Below, piece by piece: positions 8,462-18,310 of a stretch of DNA of 64,000 nt (the stretch's first letter is position 1; each line of letters begins with the position of its first letter). This DNA is from an uncultured Ulvibacter sp. (GTDB taxonomy: Bacteria; Bacteroidota; Bacteroidia; Flavobacteriales; Flavobacteriaceae). The notes beneath the pieces were generated by a model, which searched no databases, was not told the DNA's origin, and saw only the letters and a program-made list of their open reading frames with translations. A program made the translations under genes and the position numbers. The stretch covers positions 62,001 through 126,000 of the forward strand of contig CALKCP010000014.1 of NCBI GenBank assembly GCA_938083445.1, in the 5' to 3' direction.

Positions 8462-10867
8462 ATGAAAAAAATAATTTACTTGTTTCTCTTCTTAGGAAGT
8501 ATGAGTTGCTGGTCTCAATTTCTTGACGCAAAGAAAAATCTTGAAAAATTTAATGGCTTTTTTGATTTTCATTATTCTGACGAAACAGGTAAAATCTACC
8601 TTGAGGTAGATAGGCTAGATACCGAATTTCTTTATGTTCATTCACTAAGCACAGGTTTAGGGTCAAATGACTTAGGTCTTGATCGAGGTCAGTTAGGCGA
8701 TGGGGTTCTCGTTAAATTTGTGAAGAGCGGCGATAAGATTTTACTAATTCAGCAAAATGTGAATTATCGGGCGATTACAGATAATTTGCTTGAAAAGAGA
8801 TCGACAGAACAAGCATTTGGAAGATCTGTTTTATTTGGATTTCAAATTAAAGAGACAAAGGGACAAACATACGTTATAGATTTCACCCCATTTCTAATGT
8901 TGGATGCTCATGGTGTGGCTCAAAATCTAAAGCGAAATAAGGAGGGTATCTATAAACTTGATAAAACGAGAAATACTGTTTGGATGGAAAACACGAAGGC
9001 TTTTCCTAAAAATGTAGAATTCGAAGCCATGCTTACCTTTGTTGGTGAACCTGTTGGAAAGAAGTTAGCAACGGTTATTCCAGATGCTAGATCGGTTACA
9101 GTTATACAGCATCACAGTTTCGTAGCCTTACCAGATATCGGTTATAAAATGAGGCGTTTTGATCCTCGTTGCGGTTCTTATCCAATGAGTTATCTAGATT
9201 ATAGCACACCAATCTGGGAACCAATCAAGAAACGATTTATTACAAGACATCGCCTAGAGAAAAAATCAAATGGAATTAATACGGGCTTAATAGAAGCCGT
9301 GGAGCCCATTATTTATTACCTCGATCGTGGGGCACCAGAACCCATACGCTCTGCTTTAATGGAGGGTGCTAGCTGGTGGAATGAAGCCTTTACGGCTATT
9401 GGTTATAAAGATGCGTTTCAGGTGAAATTACTACCCGAGGATGCCGATCCTATGGATTTACGTTACAATGTAATTCAATGGGTGCATCGCTCTACCCGCG
9501 GTTGGAGTTATGGATCTACAATTAACGACCCGAGAACGGGAGAAATTATTAAAGGGCATGTGAGTTTAGGAAGTTTGCGTATTAGACAAGATTTTTTGAT
9601 TGCACAGGCACTTATGAATAAGCCATTTTCAGAACGTGATGACAACTACAAACCGATGCTTGAAATGGCATTAAGCCGAATACGACAGCTTTCAGCTCAC
9701 GAAGTTGGGCACACGCTAGGTTTTGCTCATAACTTTGCAGCTAGCACCTTAAATAGGGCGAGTGTTATGGATTATCCTCATCCTACATTACGTTTAAAGG
9801 ACGGTGAAGTTGATTTTAGTAATGCCTATGCAAAAGGAATTGGGGAATGGGATAAGGTAACCGTGGCTTACAGTTATGGCGATATCCCGAATTCTGTAGA
9901 TGAGAATACAGCCTTGACAAGCCTGTTAGATGAGGCTTTTTCTAAAGGGATGCGATTTATATCAGATAAAGACGCAAGATCCCAAGGAGGAGCGCATGCA
10001 AAGGCACATCTATGGGATAATGGAGAAAGTGCGTCTACAGAACTGCTTGAATTACTAAGGCTTCGTAAGACAGCGATTGCCAATTTTGGGAAGGACAATA
10101 TTCGTAATGGAGAACCTTTGTCAGTATTGGAAGACGTTTTTGTACCTCTATACTTTTACCACAGGTATCAGACCGAAGCAGCAGTAAAGCTAATTGGTGG
10201 AATGAATTATGAATACAGCGTAAAAGGAAAAGATTTTGAGCCATCTTCGGTACTTTCCGAGGTGGATCAAAGCGATGCATTGGCTGCCGTTATGAAGACC
10301 TTAGAGGCAAAAACGCTTATGATACCTAAAGAGCAGTTGGCACTTTTCCCTCCCAGGGCATTTGGATATGCTCGAACGCGCGAATCATTTAAAAGTAAAA
10401 ATGATGTGGCTTTTGATGCTATTGGCGCAGCGGCAACTTCAGCAGAAATGACGCTTGCATTACTTCTTCATCCGAAAAGATCAAATAGGTTAATACAGCA
10501 ACAGGCGTTGAGTGAATCTGCTTTTGGTTTGGATAAGGTTTTAGAGGCATTAAACGTTACTGTCTTTAGCGCTGAGAGCACAACTGCTTATGAGAAGGAG
10601 GTAAACAATTCAATTCAATTTGTAACCCTCACTCGTTTGATGAACTTGGCCTCAAGTACTATGGCTATTGCGCAAGTCAAGTCTCAAGTCAATGCATTTA
10701 TGGATGGCCTTTTTTCCGACTTTGCTGAAAAAGGAGATGATTTTTCCAAGCAACTAGCAAGAGAGATTACAGCTTATAGAGAACATCCTGAAACTTTTAA
10801 AGTGGTTCAATCATCTAAAATACCAGATGGGAGTCCTATAGGGAGTTTTGAATGCTACTACGATTAG
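8462..10867 (+). CDS. secreted zinc-dependent metalloprotease (DUF5117/DUF4953 family)
   Basis: Metzincin-type protease of about 800 aa. A signal peptide (MKKIIYLFLFLGSMSCWSQ) is followed by the DUF5118/DUF5117 N-terminal region (about residues 25-260, with LSTGLGSNDLGLDRGQLG) and a catalytic DUF4953 region. The extended zinc site HEVGHTLGFAH lies near residue 412, with three His ligands and the general-base Glu, and a downstream SVMDYPHP supplies a Met-turn-like Met. Families of this kind are common in Bacteroidetes and presumed periplasmic or surface peptidases; the substrate is unknown. Two adjacent ATGs (8459, 8462) are possible; I prefer the second because it begins a standard lysine-rich signal peptide. 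It appears monocistronic. Confidence 0.88.
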   Translation: MKKIIYLFLFLGSMSCWSQFLDAKKNLEKFNGFFDFHYSDETGKIYLEVDRLDTEFLYVHSLSTGLGSNDLGLDRGQLGDGVLVKFVKSGDKILLIQQNVNYRAITDNLLEKRSTEQAFGRSVLFGFQIKETKGQTYVIDFTPFLMLDAHGVAQNLKRNKEGIYKLDKTRNTVWMENTKAFPKNVEFEAMLTFVGEPVGKKLATVIPDARSVTVIQHHSFVALPDIGYKMRRFDPRCGSYPMSYLDYSTPIWEPIKKRFITRHRLEKKSNGINTGLIEAVEPIIYYLDRGAPEPIRSALMEGASWWNEAFTAIGYKDAFQVKLLPEDADPMDLRYNVIQWVHRSTRGWSYGSTINDPRTGEIIKGHVSLGSLRIRQDFLIAQALMNKPFSERDDNYKPMLEMALSRIRQLSAHEVGHTLGFAHNFAASTLNRASVMDYPHPTLRLKDGEVDFSNAYAKGIGEWDKVTVAYSYGDIPNSVDENTALTSLLDEAFSKGMRFISDKDARSQGGAHAKAHLWDNGESASTELLELLRLRKTAIANFGKDNIRNGEPLSVLEDVFVPLYFYHRYQTEAAVKLIGGMNYEYSVKGKDFEPSSVLSEVDQSDALAAVMKTLEAKTLMIPKEQLALFPPRAFGYARTRESFKSKNDVAFDAIGAAATSAEMTLALLLHPKRSNRLIQQQALSESAFGLDKVLEALNVTVFSAESTTAYEKEVNNSIQFVTLTRLMNLASSTMAIAQVKSQVNAFMDGLFSDFAEKGDDFSKQLAREITAYREHPETFKVVQSSKIPDGSPIGSFECYYD

Positions 10868-11013
10868 GTTAGAAATTAGAACGTCTACTTCGACAAGGTT
10901 CAGCGCGAGCGGCCAAGAACAAGTCGTTGAGAGAAATAAGAACAAAGATGAACCTCAAAGAACTGATACTAGTACATTGGGATTCTAGAAAACAATAAAT
11001 TTTTAAAATAAGT

Positions 11014-12036
11014 ATGATTATAGATTTACGAAGTGACACGGTCACTAAGCCTGGTGATGGAATGTTAACCGCAATGATGAGCGCGGAAACTGGAGATGAT
11101 GTTTATAAAGAAGACCCTTCTGTAAACGAGCTGGAAGCGAGAGTAGCCCAGATGTTTGGAATGGAAGCTGCTTTGTTTTTTCCGACAGGTAGTATGGCTA
11201 ATCAGGCGGCAATAAAATTACATACGCAACCAGGGGAGCAACTAGTATGTGATAAATGGGCACATGTCTACAATTATGAGGGAGGTGGTGTTTCATTTAA
11301 TAGTGGTGTTTCTTGTAAGTTAATTGATGGGCATAGAGGGATGATCACTGCAAGTCAAGTATTAGAATCAATAAACCCTCCAGACTTTTATCACAGCCCA
11401 CTTACTTCGTTGGTTTGTATTGAAAATACAACCAATAAGGGCGGAGGAGCTTGTTACGATCTCGAAGAATTAAAAAAGATAAAAAAGGTTTGCGATGCAC
11501 ATGATTTAGGGCTTCATTTAGATGGTGCACGTTTAATGAATGCAATTGTGGCGAATAATGAAAACCCGGAGGATTATGGTAACATTTTCGATACAATCTC
11601 AATCTGCTTCAGCAAGGGCCTTGGAACCCCTTTAGGTACTGTTTTAGTTGGGAAGAATACGCTTATGCAAAATGCTATTCGAGTTCGGAAGGTACTTGGA
11701 GGAGGTATGCGTCAAGTTGGTTACATTGCGGCAGCGGGTCTTTATGCATTGGACAATAACATAAAGCGATTGGCAGATGATCATCAGAAGGCATTAGAGA
11801 TTGCTGCCTGTTTAGAGCAACAGGAATATGTAAAGAGCCTTGAGAAAACAGAAACGAATATTGTTATCTTTTACCTTAATGACGAACATTCAGAAGAAAA
11901 ATTCATGAACGATTTACTCAAAGAAAATATTAAAATAAGCAATATGGGACATGGGAAGTTGCGAATCGTGACGCATCTCGATTATACAGACGCTATGCAT
12001 ACACGTTTCCTAAACGTTCTAAGTAGTTACTTATAA
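11014..12036 (+). CDS. ltaE: low-specificity L-threonine aldolase
   Basis: PLP enzyme of fold type I, 340 aa, cleaving L-threonine (or allo-threonine) to glycine and acetaldehyde. Marks of the family: the N-terminus MIIDLRSDTVTKP, FFPTGSMANQAA at residues 55-66, HLDGARL near 168-174 with the PLP-binding Asp, and the Schiff-base Lys201 in ICFSKGLGTPLG. It is preceded by 146 bp that include a degenerate REP-like stretch, and followed by a 312-bp gap, so it is probably transcribed alone. It takes part in glycine/threonine interconversion, linking to thrBC and serCA elsewhere in this window only at the level of metabolism. Confidence 0.92.
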   Translation: MIIDLRSDTVTKPGDGMLTAMMSAETGDDVYKEDPSVNELEARVAQMFGMEAALFFPTGSMANQAAIKLHTQPGEQLVCDKWAHVYNYEGGGVSFNSGVSCKLIDGHRGMITASQVLESINPPDFYHSPLTSLVCIENTTNKGGGACYDLEELKKIKKVCDAHDLGLHLDGARLMNAIVANNENPEDYGNIFDTISICFSKGLGTPLGTVLVGKNTLMQNAIRVRKVLGGGMRQVGYIAAAGLYALDNNIKRLADDHQKALEIAACLEQQEYVKSLEKTETNIVIFYLNDEHSEEKFMNDLLKENIKISNMGHGKLRIVTHLDYTDAMHTRFLNVLSSYL

Positions 12037-12348
12037 TTAATCTGGTGTAAGGGAAGAATAGCATGTTGTGTTTGTTGAAACAATATTTTTAACGTTTCTT
12101 CCAATAGATCACTTTTGACACCTTTAGGTTTGCAGATGTATTTCCTGTAGTTCCATATAATTTTTACGAGTGTTATTGGTCTATTTTTCCTTTGTAAATG
12201 GCAGACGAAAATCGAATGTTTAGAACGAATAAATAAATACTTTTAGCAATACTTTTTGAATTAAAAGAGTAAGTGTGCATTGCTTATTTGAGTTTTATAT
12301 TAGGTTCAAATTCACTATTTTGCACAACTATAAATGATCTAATTAATT
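12037..12348. other. AT-rich intergenic region upstream of oligopeptidase B
   Basis: No ORF, repeat or RNA structure stands out in these 312 bp. TATTTTGC at 12316-12323 resembles a shortened Bacteroidetes -7 element and would place a start point about 20 nt before the ATG at 12349, but no matching -33 TTG is at the right distance. Confidence 0.4.
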
Positions 12349-14484
12349 ATGAAAAATATAATCGCAGGCTGCATTGCTTCTCTAATATTTATCACGTCCT
12401 GTACGACGAAAGAAACTGCTAAAAAATCTATGACTCTTACGCCCCCTAGTGCTCAAAAAATTGCAAAGAACCTTGAAATTCATAATGATAGCAGAATCGA
12501 TAATTATTATTGGTTAAATAATCGCGATGACGAAGAAGTAATTGATTATCTAGAAAGAGAAAATGATTACTACACTAAAATGACTGCGCATACAAAAGCG
12601 TTTCAAACCGACTTGTTTGAAGAAATGAAGGCTAGGATCAAGGAGGATGATGAATCTGTGCCATATAAATTGCGGGGCTATTTTTATATTACGCGTTACG
12701 AAATCGGAAAAGATTACCCTATCTACACCCGTAAGAAAGATTCTCTAGATGCTCCTGAGGAAATACTCTTTGATGTAAATGAAATGGCCAAAGGTCACTC
12801 TTATTATAACCTTAGTGGTATGAATATAAGTGAGGACAATCGTTTGGTTTCATTTGGTGTGGACACATTGAGTCGCCGAAAGTATACTATTTTCATAAAG
12901 GATTTAGAAACAGGAGACATTCTTGAAGAAAAAATACCTTTAACCACTGGTAGTTCGGTCTGGGCAAACGATAATAAAACATTGTTTTATACACGAAAGG
13001 ATGAGAAGACACTCCGGTCCAATCAAATATTCAAGCATGTCTTAGGCACCAACCAAACCGAAGATTCTTTGGTTTACACCGAGGAGGATGACACTTTTGG
13101 CACGTATGTTTATAAAACAAAATCGAAAGAATATTTGATTATTGGCTCTTACAGTACCCTCACCTCAGAGTTTAGATTTGTAAAAGCAAACGAACCAAAT
13201 GAAGAATTTAAAATATTTCAGCCGAGGGAAAGAGGATTAGAATATAGCATCTATCATTATGACGATCGTTTTTATGTGCTGACAAATTTAGAGGAGGCAA
13301 CAAACTTTAGATTGATGAAAACCTCTGAAGAAAACACAACAAAGGAGTATTGGACCGACATGTTGCCGCATCGTGAAAATGTTTTATTAGAAGACATTGA
13401 TATTTTTAAGGACTATTTGGTGGTTAGTGAACGTTCAAACGGGTTAAATGAGATTCGGATTATTCGATGGGATGCTAAGGAAGATTATTACCTGCCTTTT
13501 GATAATGAAACCTATACCGCTGGAACTGGCGGGAATCCAGAATTTGACACTGAAGTTTTACGCTATGGTTATAATTCATTGACAACGCCTTCGTCAGTGC
13601 TCGATTTTAACATGAAGACCCGAGAAAAGACGGTTGTAAAGGAAACAGAAGTATTAGGGGGTCAGTTTGATAAAACGAACTACGAGTCCAAGCGGTTATG
13701 GGCGACAAGTGCAGATGGAGCTAAGATTCCAATTTCAATGGTATATCGAAAAGGGATAAAAATGGATGGTACGAATCCTTTGTTGCTGTATGGATATGGT
13801 TCTTATGGATCCACGATAGACCCTTATTTTTCATCGGTGCGATTAAGTTTACTGGATAGAGGTTTTATTTATGCAATTGCGCATGTTCGTGGCAGTGAAT
13901 ATCTTGGAAGGGAATGGTATGAAAATGGAAAACTTCTTAAAAAGAAGAATACGTTTACCGACTTTATTGATGTTTCTAAATTTTTAATTTCTGAAAAGTA
14001 TACTTCAAAAAACCATTTATATGCATCAGGAGGCTCGGCAGGTGGTTTGCTTATGGGATCGATTGTGAATATGGCGCCCGAACTTTACAATGGAGTAATT
14101 GCATCTGTACCTTTTGTGGATGTGGTTACGACGATGTTAGACGACAGTATTCCGCTAACAACAGGAGAATACGACGAATGGGGCAATCCTAACGAATTAG
14201 AATATTATAATTATATAAAGTCGTATTCCCCCTATGATAATGTAAGGTCTAGAGAATATCCAAACATGCTTGTAACCACTGGACTTCATGACAGCCAGGT
14301 TCAGTATTGGGAACCAGCCAAATGGGTCGCTAAATTAAGAGAATTCAAAAAAGGGAATACAGTTTTACTGCTTCAAACAAATATGGATGCGGGTCATGGA
14401 GGAGCTTCTGGAAGGTTTGAAGCTTTAAAGGAAGTTGCGATGGACTATTCATTTCTACTCGATTTGGAGGGGATTAAGGAGTAA
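12349..14484 (+). CDS. ptrB: oligopeptidase B (S9A serine peptidase), lipoprotein
   Basis: Prolyl-oligopeptidase-family enzyme of 711 aa. The N-terminus carries a lipoprotein signal (SLIFITSC, lipid-modified Cys near residue 18), so the enzyme is probably membrane-anchored on the periplasmic side. An N-terminal beta-propeller (about residues 60-430) precedes the alpha/beta-hydrolase domain. The nucleophile is in GGSAGG near residue 563; the acidic residue is probably in [12 protein letters not shown] and the catalytic His in DAGHGG near the C-terminus. Family members cut small peptides after Arg or Lys. The gene stands alone; the cysteate-synthase-like gene starts 73 bp downstream behind its own -7 element. 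Confidence 0.9.
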   Translation: MKNIIAGCIASLIFITSCTTKETAKKSMTLTPPSAQKIAKNLEIHNDSRIDNYYWLNNRDDEEVIDYLERENDYYTKMTAHTKAFQTDLFEEMKARIKEDDESVPYKLRGYFYITRYEIGKDYPIYTRKKDSLDAPEEILFDVNEMAKGHSYYNLSGMNISEDNRLVSFGVDTLSRRKYTIFIKDLETGDILEEKIPLTTGSSVWANDNKTLFYTRKDEKTLRSNQIFKHVLGTNQTEDSLVYTEEDDTFGTYVYKTKSKEYLIIGSYSTLTSEFRFVKANEPNEEFKIFQPRERGLEYSIYHYDDRFYVLTNLEEATNFRLMKTSEENTTKEYWTDMLPHRENVLLEDIDIFKDYLVVSERSNGLNEIRIIRWDAKEDYYLPFDNETYTAGTGGNPEFDTEVLRYGYNSLTTPSSVLDFNMKTREKTVVKETEVLGGQFDKTNYESKRLWATSADGAKIPISMVYRKGIKMDGTNPLLLYGYGSYGSTIDPYFSSVRLSLLDRGFIYAIAHVRGSEYLGREWYENGKLLKKKNTFTDFIDVSKFLISEKYTSKNHLYASGGSAGGLLMGSIVNMAPELYNGVIASVPFVDVVTTMLDDSIPLTTGEYDEWGNPNELEYYNYIKSYSPYDNVRSREYPNMLVTTGLHDSQVQYWEPAKWVAKLREFKKGNTVLLLQTNMDAGHGGASGRFEALKEVAMDYSFLLDLEGIKE

Positions 14485-14498
14485 TAAAAATAATTCCG

Positions 14499-14506
14499 TA
14501 CCTTTG
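14499..14506 (+). promoter_or_regulatory. -7 promoter element of the cysteate-synthase-like gene
   Basis: TACCTTTG is an exact TAnnTTTG match 50 bp before the ATG at 14558. No TTG lies at 17-23 bp upstream, so only the -7 half is supported. Confidence 0.5.
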
Positions 14507-14557
14507 CACCGTTATAAAATTGAGTGTTATCGCTCGATTTTTTACAATAATCCCTGT

Positions 14558-15595
14558 ATGAAAGAAGATATAAAAGCCCATAATAGTGTTTTAGATTTAA
14601 TCGGAAATACCCCGTTGATAAAGCTGAATAGAATCGCAGCGAAGATGAAGGGCAATTATTTTGCCAAGGTTGAAGCTTTTAATCCAGGGCATTCAGCAAA
14701 AGACCGAATCGCATTATACATTATCGAACAGGCTGAAAAAGAAGGCATTCTTAAGCCAGGTGATACCATTATTGAAACCACCTCTGGAAATACGGGTTTT
14801 AGTATTGCTATGGTTAGTATCATTAAAGGGTATAAGTGTATTCTTGCAGTGAGTTCTAAATCATCGCCTGATAAAATAGATATGCTGAAGTCGATGGGTG
14901 CTATCGTTTATGTATGTCCAGCGAATGTCCCAGCAGATGATTCTAGGTCTTATTACGAAGTGGCGAAACGTTTGCATAAGGAGACAGCCGGGTCGGTATA
15001 TATTAATCAATATTTCAACAAACTGAATACAGATGCTCATTACCTATCTACAGGTCCAGAAATATGGGAGCAAACAAATGGAAAAATAACGCATTTTGTT
15101 GCCTGTAGTGGTACAGGAGGTACGATTTCAGGAACTGCACGTTATCTAAAGGAACAGAATCCAAATATAAAGGTTCTCGGTATAGATGCGTTTGGTTCAG
15201 TATTGAAGAAATATCACGAAACCAGAGAGTTTGATTCGAATGAAATTTATCCATACCGTATAGAAGGTTTGGGTAAAAATTTAATTCCGTCTGCAACAGA
15301 TTTCGATTCCATAGACGAGTTTACCAAGGTTACCGACGAAAGCAGTGCTCATATGGCACGGAAGCTTTCAAAAACAGAGGGCTTATTCGTAGGCTATACG
15401 AGTGGTGCGGCAATGCAAGGAGTGATTCAGTTGGAAGAGGCTGGTGTGTTTGATGAAAACAGTAACGTTGTAGTACTCTTTCCAGATCATGGATCTCGAT
15501 ATATGAGCAAGGTTTATAATGACGATTGGATGAAAGAACAAGGGTTTTTCGATGCTGAAAATAAGGAAGCCGCGAGTATCGAATATATCAAATAA
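14558..15595 (+). CDS. cysteine-synthase-family PLP enzyme, probable L-cysteate synthase
   Basis: Fold-type II PLP enzyme of 345 aa. Visible motifs: [10 protein letters not shown] (residues 15-24), NPGHSAKDR with the PLP Lys48, [10 protein letters not shown] near residue 72 and SGTGGTISG near 187. Sequence alone fits O-acetylserine sulfhydrylase or cystathionine beta-synthase-like enzymes. Its position directly upstream of an alpha-oxoamine synthase of the cysteate-acyltransferase type suggests instead the capnine pathway enzyme that makes L-cysteate from O-phosphoserine and sulfite. The ATG at 14558 is chosen because it gives the normal family N-terminus; an open frame extending further upstream overlaps the peptidase gene. 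A terminator and a separate promoter lie between it and the next gene, so the pair is adjacent but not strictly one operon. Confidence 0.75.
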   Translation: MKEDIKAHNSVLDLIGNTPLIKLNRIAAKMKGNYFAKVEAFNPGHSAKDRIALYIIEQAEKEGILKPGDTIIETTSGNTGFSIAMVSIIKGYKCILAVSSKSSPDKIDMLKSMGAIVYVCPANVPADDSRSYYEVAKRLHKETAGSVYINQYFNKLNTDAHYLSTGPEIWEQTNGKITHFVACSGTGGTISGTARYLKEQNPNIKVLGIDAFGSVLKKYHETREFDSNEIYPYRIEGLGKNLIPSATDFDSIDEFTKVTDESSAHMARKLSKTEGLFVGYTSGAAMQGVIQLEEAGVFDENSNVVVLFPDHGSRYMSKVYNDDWMKEQGFFDAENKEAASIEYIK

Positions 15596-15616
15596 AATGT
15601 ATCAATATACTTTACG

Positions 15617-15648
15617 AGCCGTCTACCTATTAGGGATGGCTTTTTTTA
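15617..15648 (+). terminator. intrinsic terminator after the cysteate-synthase-like gene
   Basis: A 7-bp stem AGCCGTC/GATGGCT (15617-15623 with 15635-15641, one G-T pair) is followed by a run of T to 15647. It lies 20 bp after the stop codon. Confidence 0.75.
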
Positions 15649-15674
15649 TGTTCCATCCTTAACTAAAAAGAATA

Positions 15675-15704
15675 TTGTAATCCTGATTAATTTACTTAAT
15701 TTTG
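15675..15704 (+). promoter_or_regulatory. promoter of the cysteate acyltransferase gene
   Basis: TTG (15675-15677), a 19-bp spacer and TAATTTTG (15697-15704) make a near-ideal Bacteroidetes promoter. It overlaps a possible TTG start codon at 15702, which could not be on its own transcript, so translation should start at the ATG at 15729. Confidence 0.75.
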
Positions 15705-15728
15705 TCCCTTATTAAAAAAGATAGTTTC

Positions 15729-16988
15729 ATGAGAGATTTGTTCGAAAAAATATACAGAGATAAAGGGCCACTTGGAAAATGGGCAGAACAAGCTGAGGGC
15801 TATTTTGTTTTTCCAAAATTGGAAGGACCTATCTCCAACCGGATGAGCTTTAGAGGAAAAAAGGTCATTACATGGAGTATAAATGATTACTTAGGTCTTG
15901 CCAACAATGCTGAGGTTCGGAAAGTAGATGCAGAGGCAGCAGCAGCATACGGATCTGCTTATCCTATGGGCGCGAGAATGATGAGCGGGCATACCGACTT
16001 GCATGAACAATTACAACGAGAACTTGCCGCTTTTGTAAGCAAAGAAGCTGCTTATCTTTTAAATTTTGGGTATCAAGGTATGGTTTCGACCATAGATGCT
16101 TTGGTTTCTAAAGATGATGTTATTGTATATGATGTAGATGCGCATGCATGCATTATAGACGGTGTTCGATTGCACTTAGGACAGCGTTTTACATACAAGC
16201 ATAACGATCTGGAAAGTATCGAGAAAAACTTGATGAGAGCAACAAAAATGGCTGAAAAAACAGGTGGAGGAATTTTATTGATTTCTGAAGGTGTTTTTGG
16301 TATGAGAGGGGAACAAGGGAAATTAAAAGAAATCGTTGCGCTCAAGAAAAAATATAATTTTAGATTCTTTGTTGATGATGCCCATGGGTTTGGAACACTT
16401 GGTAAGACGGGAGCTGGAGCAGGTGAGGAGCAAGGAGTACAAGATCAAATAGATGTATATTTCGCAACCTTTGCGAAATCTATGGCCAGTACAGGCGCTT
16501 TTATTGCAGGTGATGAGGAGATTATGAATTACCTGAAATACAATCTTCGCTCTCAGATGTTTGCAAAATCACTACAAATGCAATTGGTGGTTGGTGCCTT
16601 GAAGAGACTAGACATGTTGCGTACGATGCCATCACTGAAAGAAAAGCTTTGGGAAAATGTAAATGCGTTGCAAGATGGTTTAAAGAGCAAAGGGTTCGAT
16701 ATTGGAACCACTCAGAGCTGTGTTACGCCAGTTTACTTAAAAGGTAGTATTCCAGAAGCCATGGCTTTGGTTAAAGACCTGCGTGAAAATCATGGTGTAT
16801 TTTGTTCTATTGTTGTGTATCCAGTAATACCGAAAGGTTTAATATTACTGCGCATGATTCCTACTTCGACTCATACCAAAGAAGATATTGATGAGACTTT
16901 GGTGGCTTTTTCTTCGATAAGAGAACGATTAGAAAACGGAACTTACAAACGTCTTTCGGCTTCTGTGGCGGCCGCTATGGGAGAATAA
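15729..16988 (+). CDS. alpha-oxoamine synthase, probable cysteate-C-fatty acyltransferase (SPT-like)
   Basis: Fold-type I PLP enzyme of 419 aa in the family of serine palmitoyltransferase and KBL/BioF. The PLP Lys is K250 in FATFAKSMASTGAF and the cofactor-pairing Asp is in FFVDDAHGFGTLG. The N-terminus (MRDLFEKIYRDKGPLGKWAEQ, then FPKLEGPISN) matches, as I recall, the flavobacterial enzyme that condenses L-cysteate with an acyl thioester to give 3-dehydrocapnine, rather than the serine palmitoyltransferase of Bacteroides. The cysteine-synthase-like gene immediately upstream supports that reading. A dehydrocapnine reductase is not seen in this window. The start is set by the promoter at 15675-15704. 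Serine palmitoyltransferase activity remains the main alternative. Confidence 0.8.
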   Translation: MRDLFEKIYRDKGPLGKWAEQAEGYFVFPKLEGPISNRMSFRGKKVITWSINDYLGLANNAEVRKVDAEAAAAYGSAYPMGARMMSGHTDLHEQLQRELAAFVSKEAAYLLNFGYQGMVSTIDALVSKDDVIVYDVDAHACIIDGVRLHLGQRFTYKHNDLESIEKNLMRATKMAEKTGGGILLISEGVFGMRGEQGKLKEIVALKKKYNFRFFVDDAHGFGTLGKTGAGAGEEQGVQDQIDVYFATFAKSMASTGAFIAGDEEIMNYLKYNLRSQMFAKSLQMQLVVGALKRLDMLRTMPSLKEKLWENVNALQDGLKSKGFDIGTTQSCVTPVYLKGSIPEAMALVKDLRENHGVFCSIVVYPVIPKGLILLRMIPTSTHTKEDIDETLVAFSSIRERLENGTYKRLSASVAAAMGE

Positions 16989-17024
16989 TCTATAGTTAAG
17001 ATAGTTTATAATATTTATCAAAAC

Positions 17025-17048
17025 ACCGCCTCACAAGGGCGGTTTTTT
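17025..17048 (+). terminator. intrinsic terminator after the acyltransferase gene
   Basis: Stem ACCGCC/GGCGGT (17025-17030 with 17038-17043), 7-nt loop, then six T. It is preceded by an A-run and may also act weakly on the opposite strand for the convergent GNAT gene. Confidence 0.85.
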
Positions 17049-17176
17049 GGTATTCTATGACCTCAGGACTTCATTCAAAAAAACTTGTAAATAGCCATGC
17101 GGAAGGGAATCTTTTTCGATAAGCTTCTTGAAATTTATCGGTCACTTATTTGTGAAGAATACATTTTGAATACAGT

Positions 17177-18295
17177 CTAGAGTGATTTTCTGAAGGTACT
17201 TCTTTCTTTATGCTGAACTGGGCTATAGTCCTTCCAAAGCAATTGGACCGCTGTATTTTCTATCAGTTCTGGATTTGTTTCTACCGTATGAATTCCTTTC
17301 GAATTAAAAAGATTTTGCATTTCTTCAAAAATAATGGCCGTAACCCCTTTGCCTTGATATTCTGGGTCAATACCAATTAAATAAAAAGCGGCGTTTTCAT
17401 TCTTTTTTTGAGCCTTTAAAATATGAATCCATCCAATAGGCATTAATTTGCCGTTTGCTTTTTTAAGTGCCTTTGAGAATGAAGGCATAACCACTGAAAA
17501 GGCGATTAGCTTGCCGTTTTTATCGTTAATGCAGGTAATATAATCGGGGTTAATGAAACTGAAGTATTTCTTTTTGTAATAATCAATTTGATACTGTTGA
17601 ATAGGTACAAAAGTTTGCAAAGAATTATAGGTTTTGTTCAATAAGTCAAACATATCGTCAACGAAGGGAAGTATTTCTTTTTTATTTTTGAACCGAACAA
17701 CTTTTAATTCGTATCGTTCCCGAATGATTCGCGAGAATTTCTTGACTTTTTCAAATGCCTCTTTTGGAATGCTCAGCCTGTATTCAACCCAAGTAGCCTG
17801 TTTTTCGAACCCTAGTTGTTCAAAATGTTTGGCATAATATGGATAATGATACCAGGTAATCATGGTGTTGAGCTCATCGAAACCTTTGGTAAGAACACCA
17901 GCCTTTTCCATATTAGAAAAGCCAACAGGGCCTTCAGCATATTCTAGTTTATGTGATCGGCCAATTTCATAAACTTTTTCTAGTAGTGCCTTGGTTACCT
18001 CAATATCATCAATCATATCAAGCCAGCCAAACCGAACTTTCTTTTTACCTATTTCATCTATCTCTAAATGATTTATTATTACCGCAATTCTGCCAACAGG
18101 CTTTTTGTCTTTGTATGCTATGTAATAGGTTGCCTCTGCATTTTTAAAAACAGGGTTTTTAGCAGTATCAAGAGTTTCCATTTCATCATTAATCAAAGGA
18201 GGGACCCAATACTGGCAATCCTTGTATAACCGGAATGGCAACATAACAAACTGTTTCAGTTCTTTCTTAGAAGAAATATTTTTAATAATAATCAT
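17177..18295 (-). CDS. GNAT-fold acyltransferase-like protein, function unknown
   Basis: A 372-aa cytoplasmic protein. The N-terminal part has the pattern PFRLYKDCQYWVPPLIND (residues 20-37) and a degenerate first acetyltransferase region (YIAYKDKKPVGRIAV). The C-terminal part carries a recognisable GNAT acyl-CoA-binding motif A, FYLIGIDPEYQGKGVTA, near residue 315. Proteins of this shape are long GNAT members; bacterial ceramide synthases are reported to use a GNAT fold, so N-acylation of a sphingoid-like amine is possible. It lies tail-to-tail with the probable capnine acyltransferase gene, and 15 bp downstream of an outer-membrane protein gene with which it probably forms an operon. The lipid role is inference from location only. 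Confidence 0.7.
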   Translation of the reverse strand: MIIIKNISSKKELKQFVMLPFRLYKDCQYWVPPLINDEMETLDTAKNPVFKNAEATYYIAYKDKKPVGRIAVIINHLEIDEIGKKKVRFGWLDMIDDIEVTKALLEKVYEIGRSHKLEYAEGPVGFSNMEKAGVLTKGFDELNTMITWYHYPYYAKHFEQLGFEKQATWVEYRLSIPKEAFEKVKKFSRIIRERYELKVVRFKNKKEILPFVDDMFDLLNKTYNSLQTFVPIQQYQIDYYKKKYFSFINPDYITCINDKNGKLIAFSVVMPSFSKALKKANGKLMPIGWIHILKAQKKNENAAFYLIGIDPEYQGKGVTAIIFEEMQNLFNSKGIHTVETNPELIENTAVQLLWKDYSPVQHKERSTFRKSL

Positions 18296-18310
18296 ATAAA
18301 AAACTACCTA

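Noticed and set aside
10889-10913. CTTCGACAAGGTTCAGCGCGAGC-like stretch resembling REP-type intergenic repeats
   Set aside because: Only one copy is in this window and it is degenerate; without a genome-wide search it cannot be called a repeat.
15702-15728. TTG-initiated extension of the acyltransferase gene
   Set aside because: The TTG is part of the promoter -7 element TAATTTTG and would lie upstream of the transcript start.
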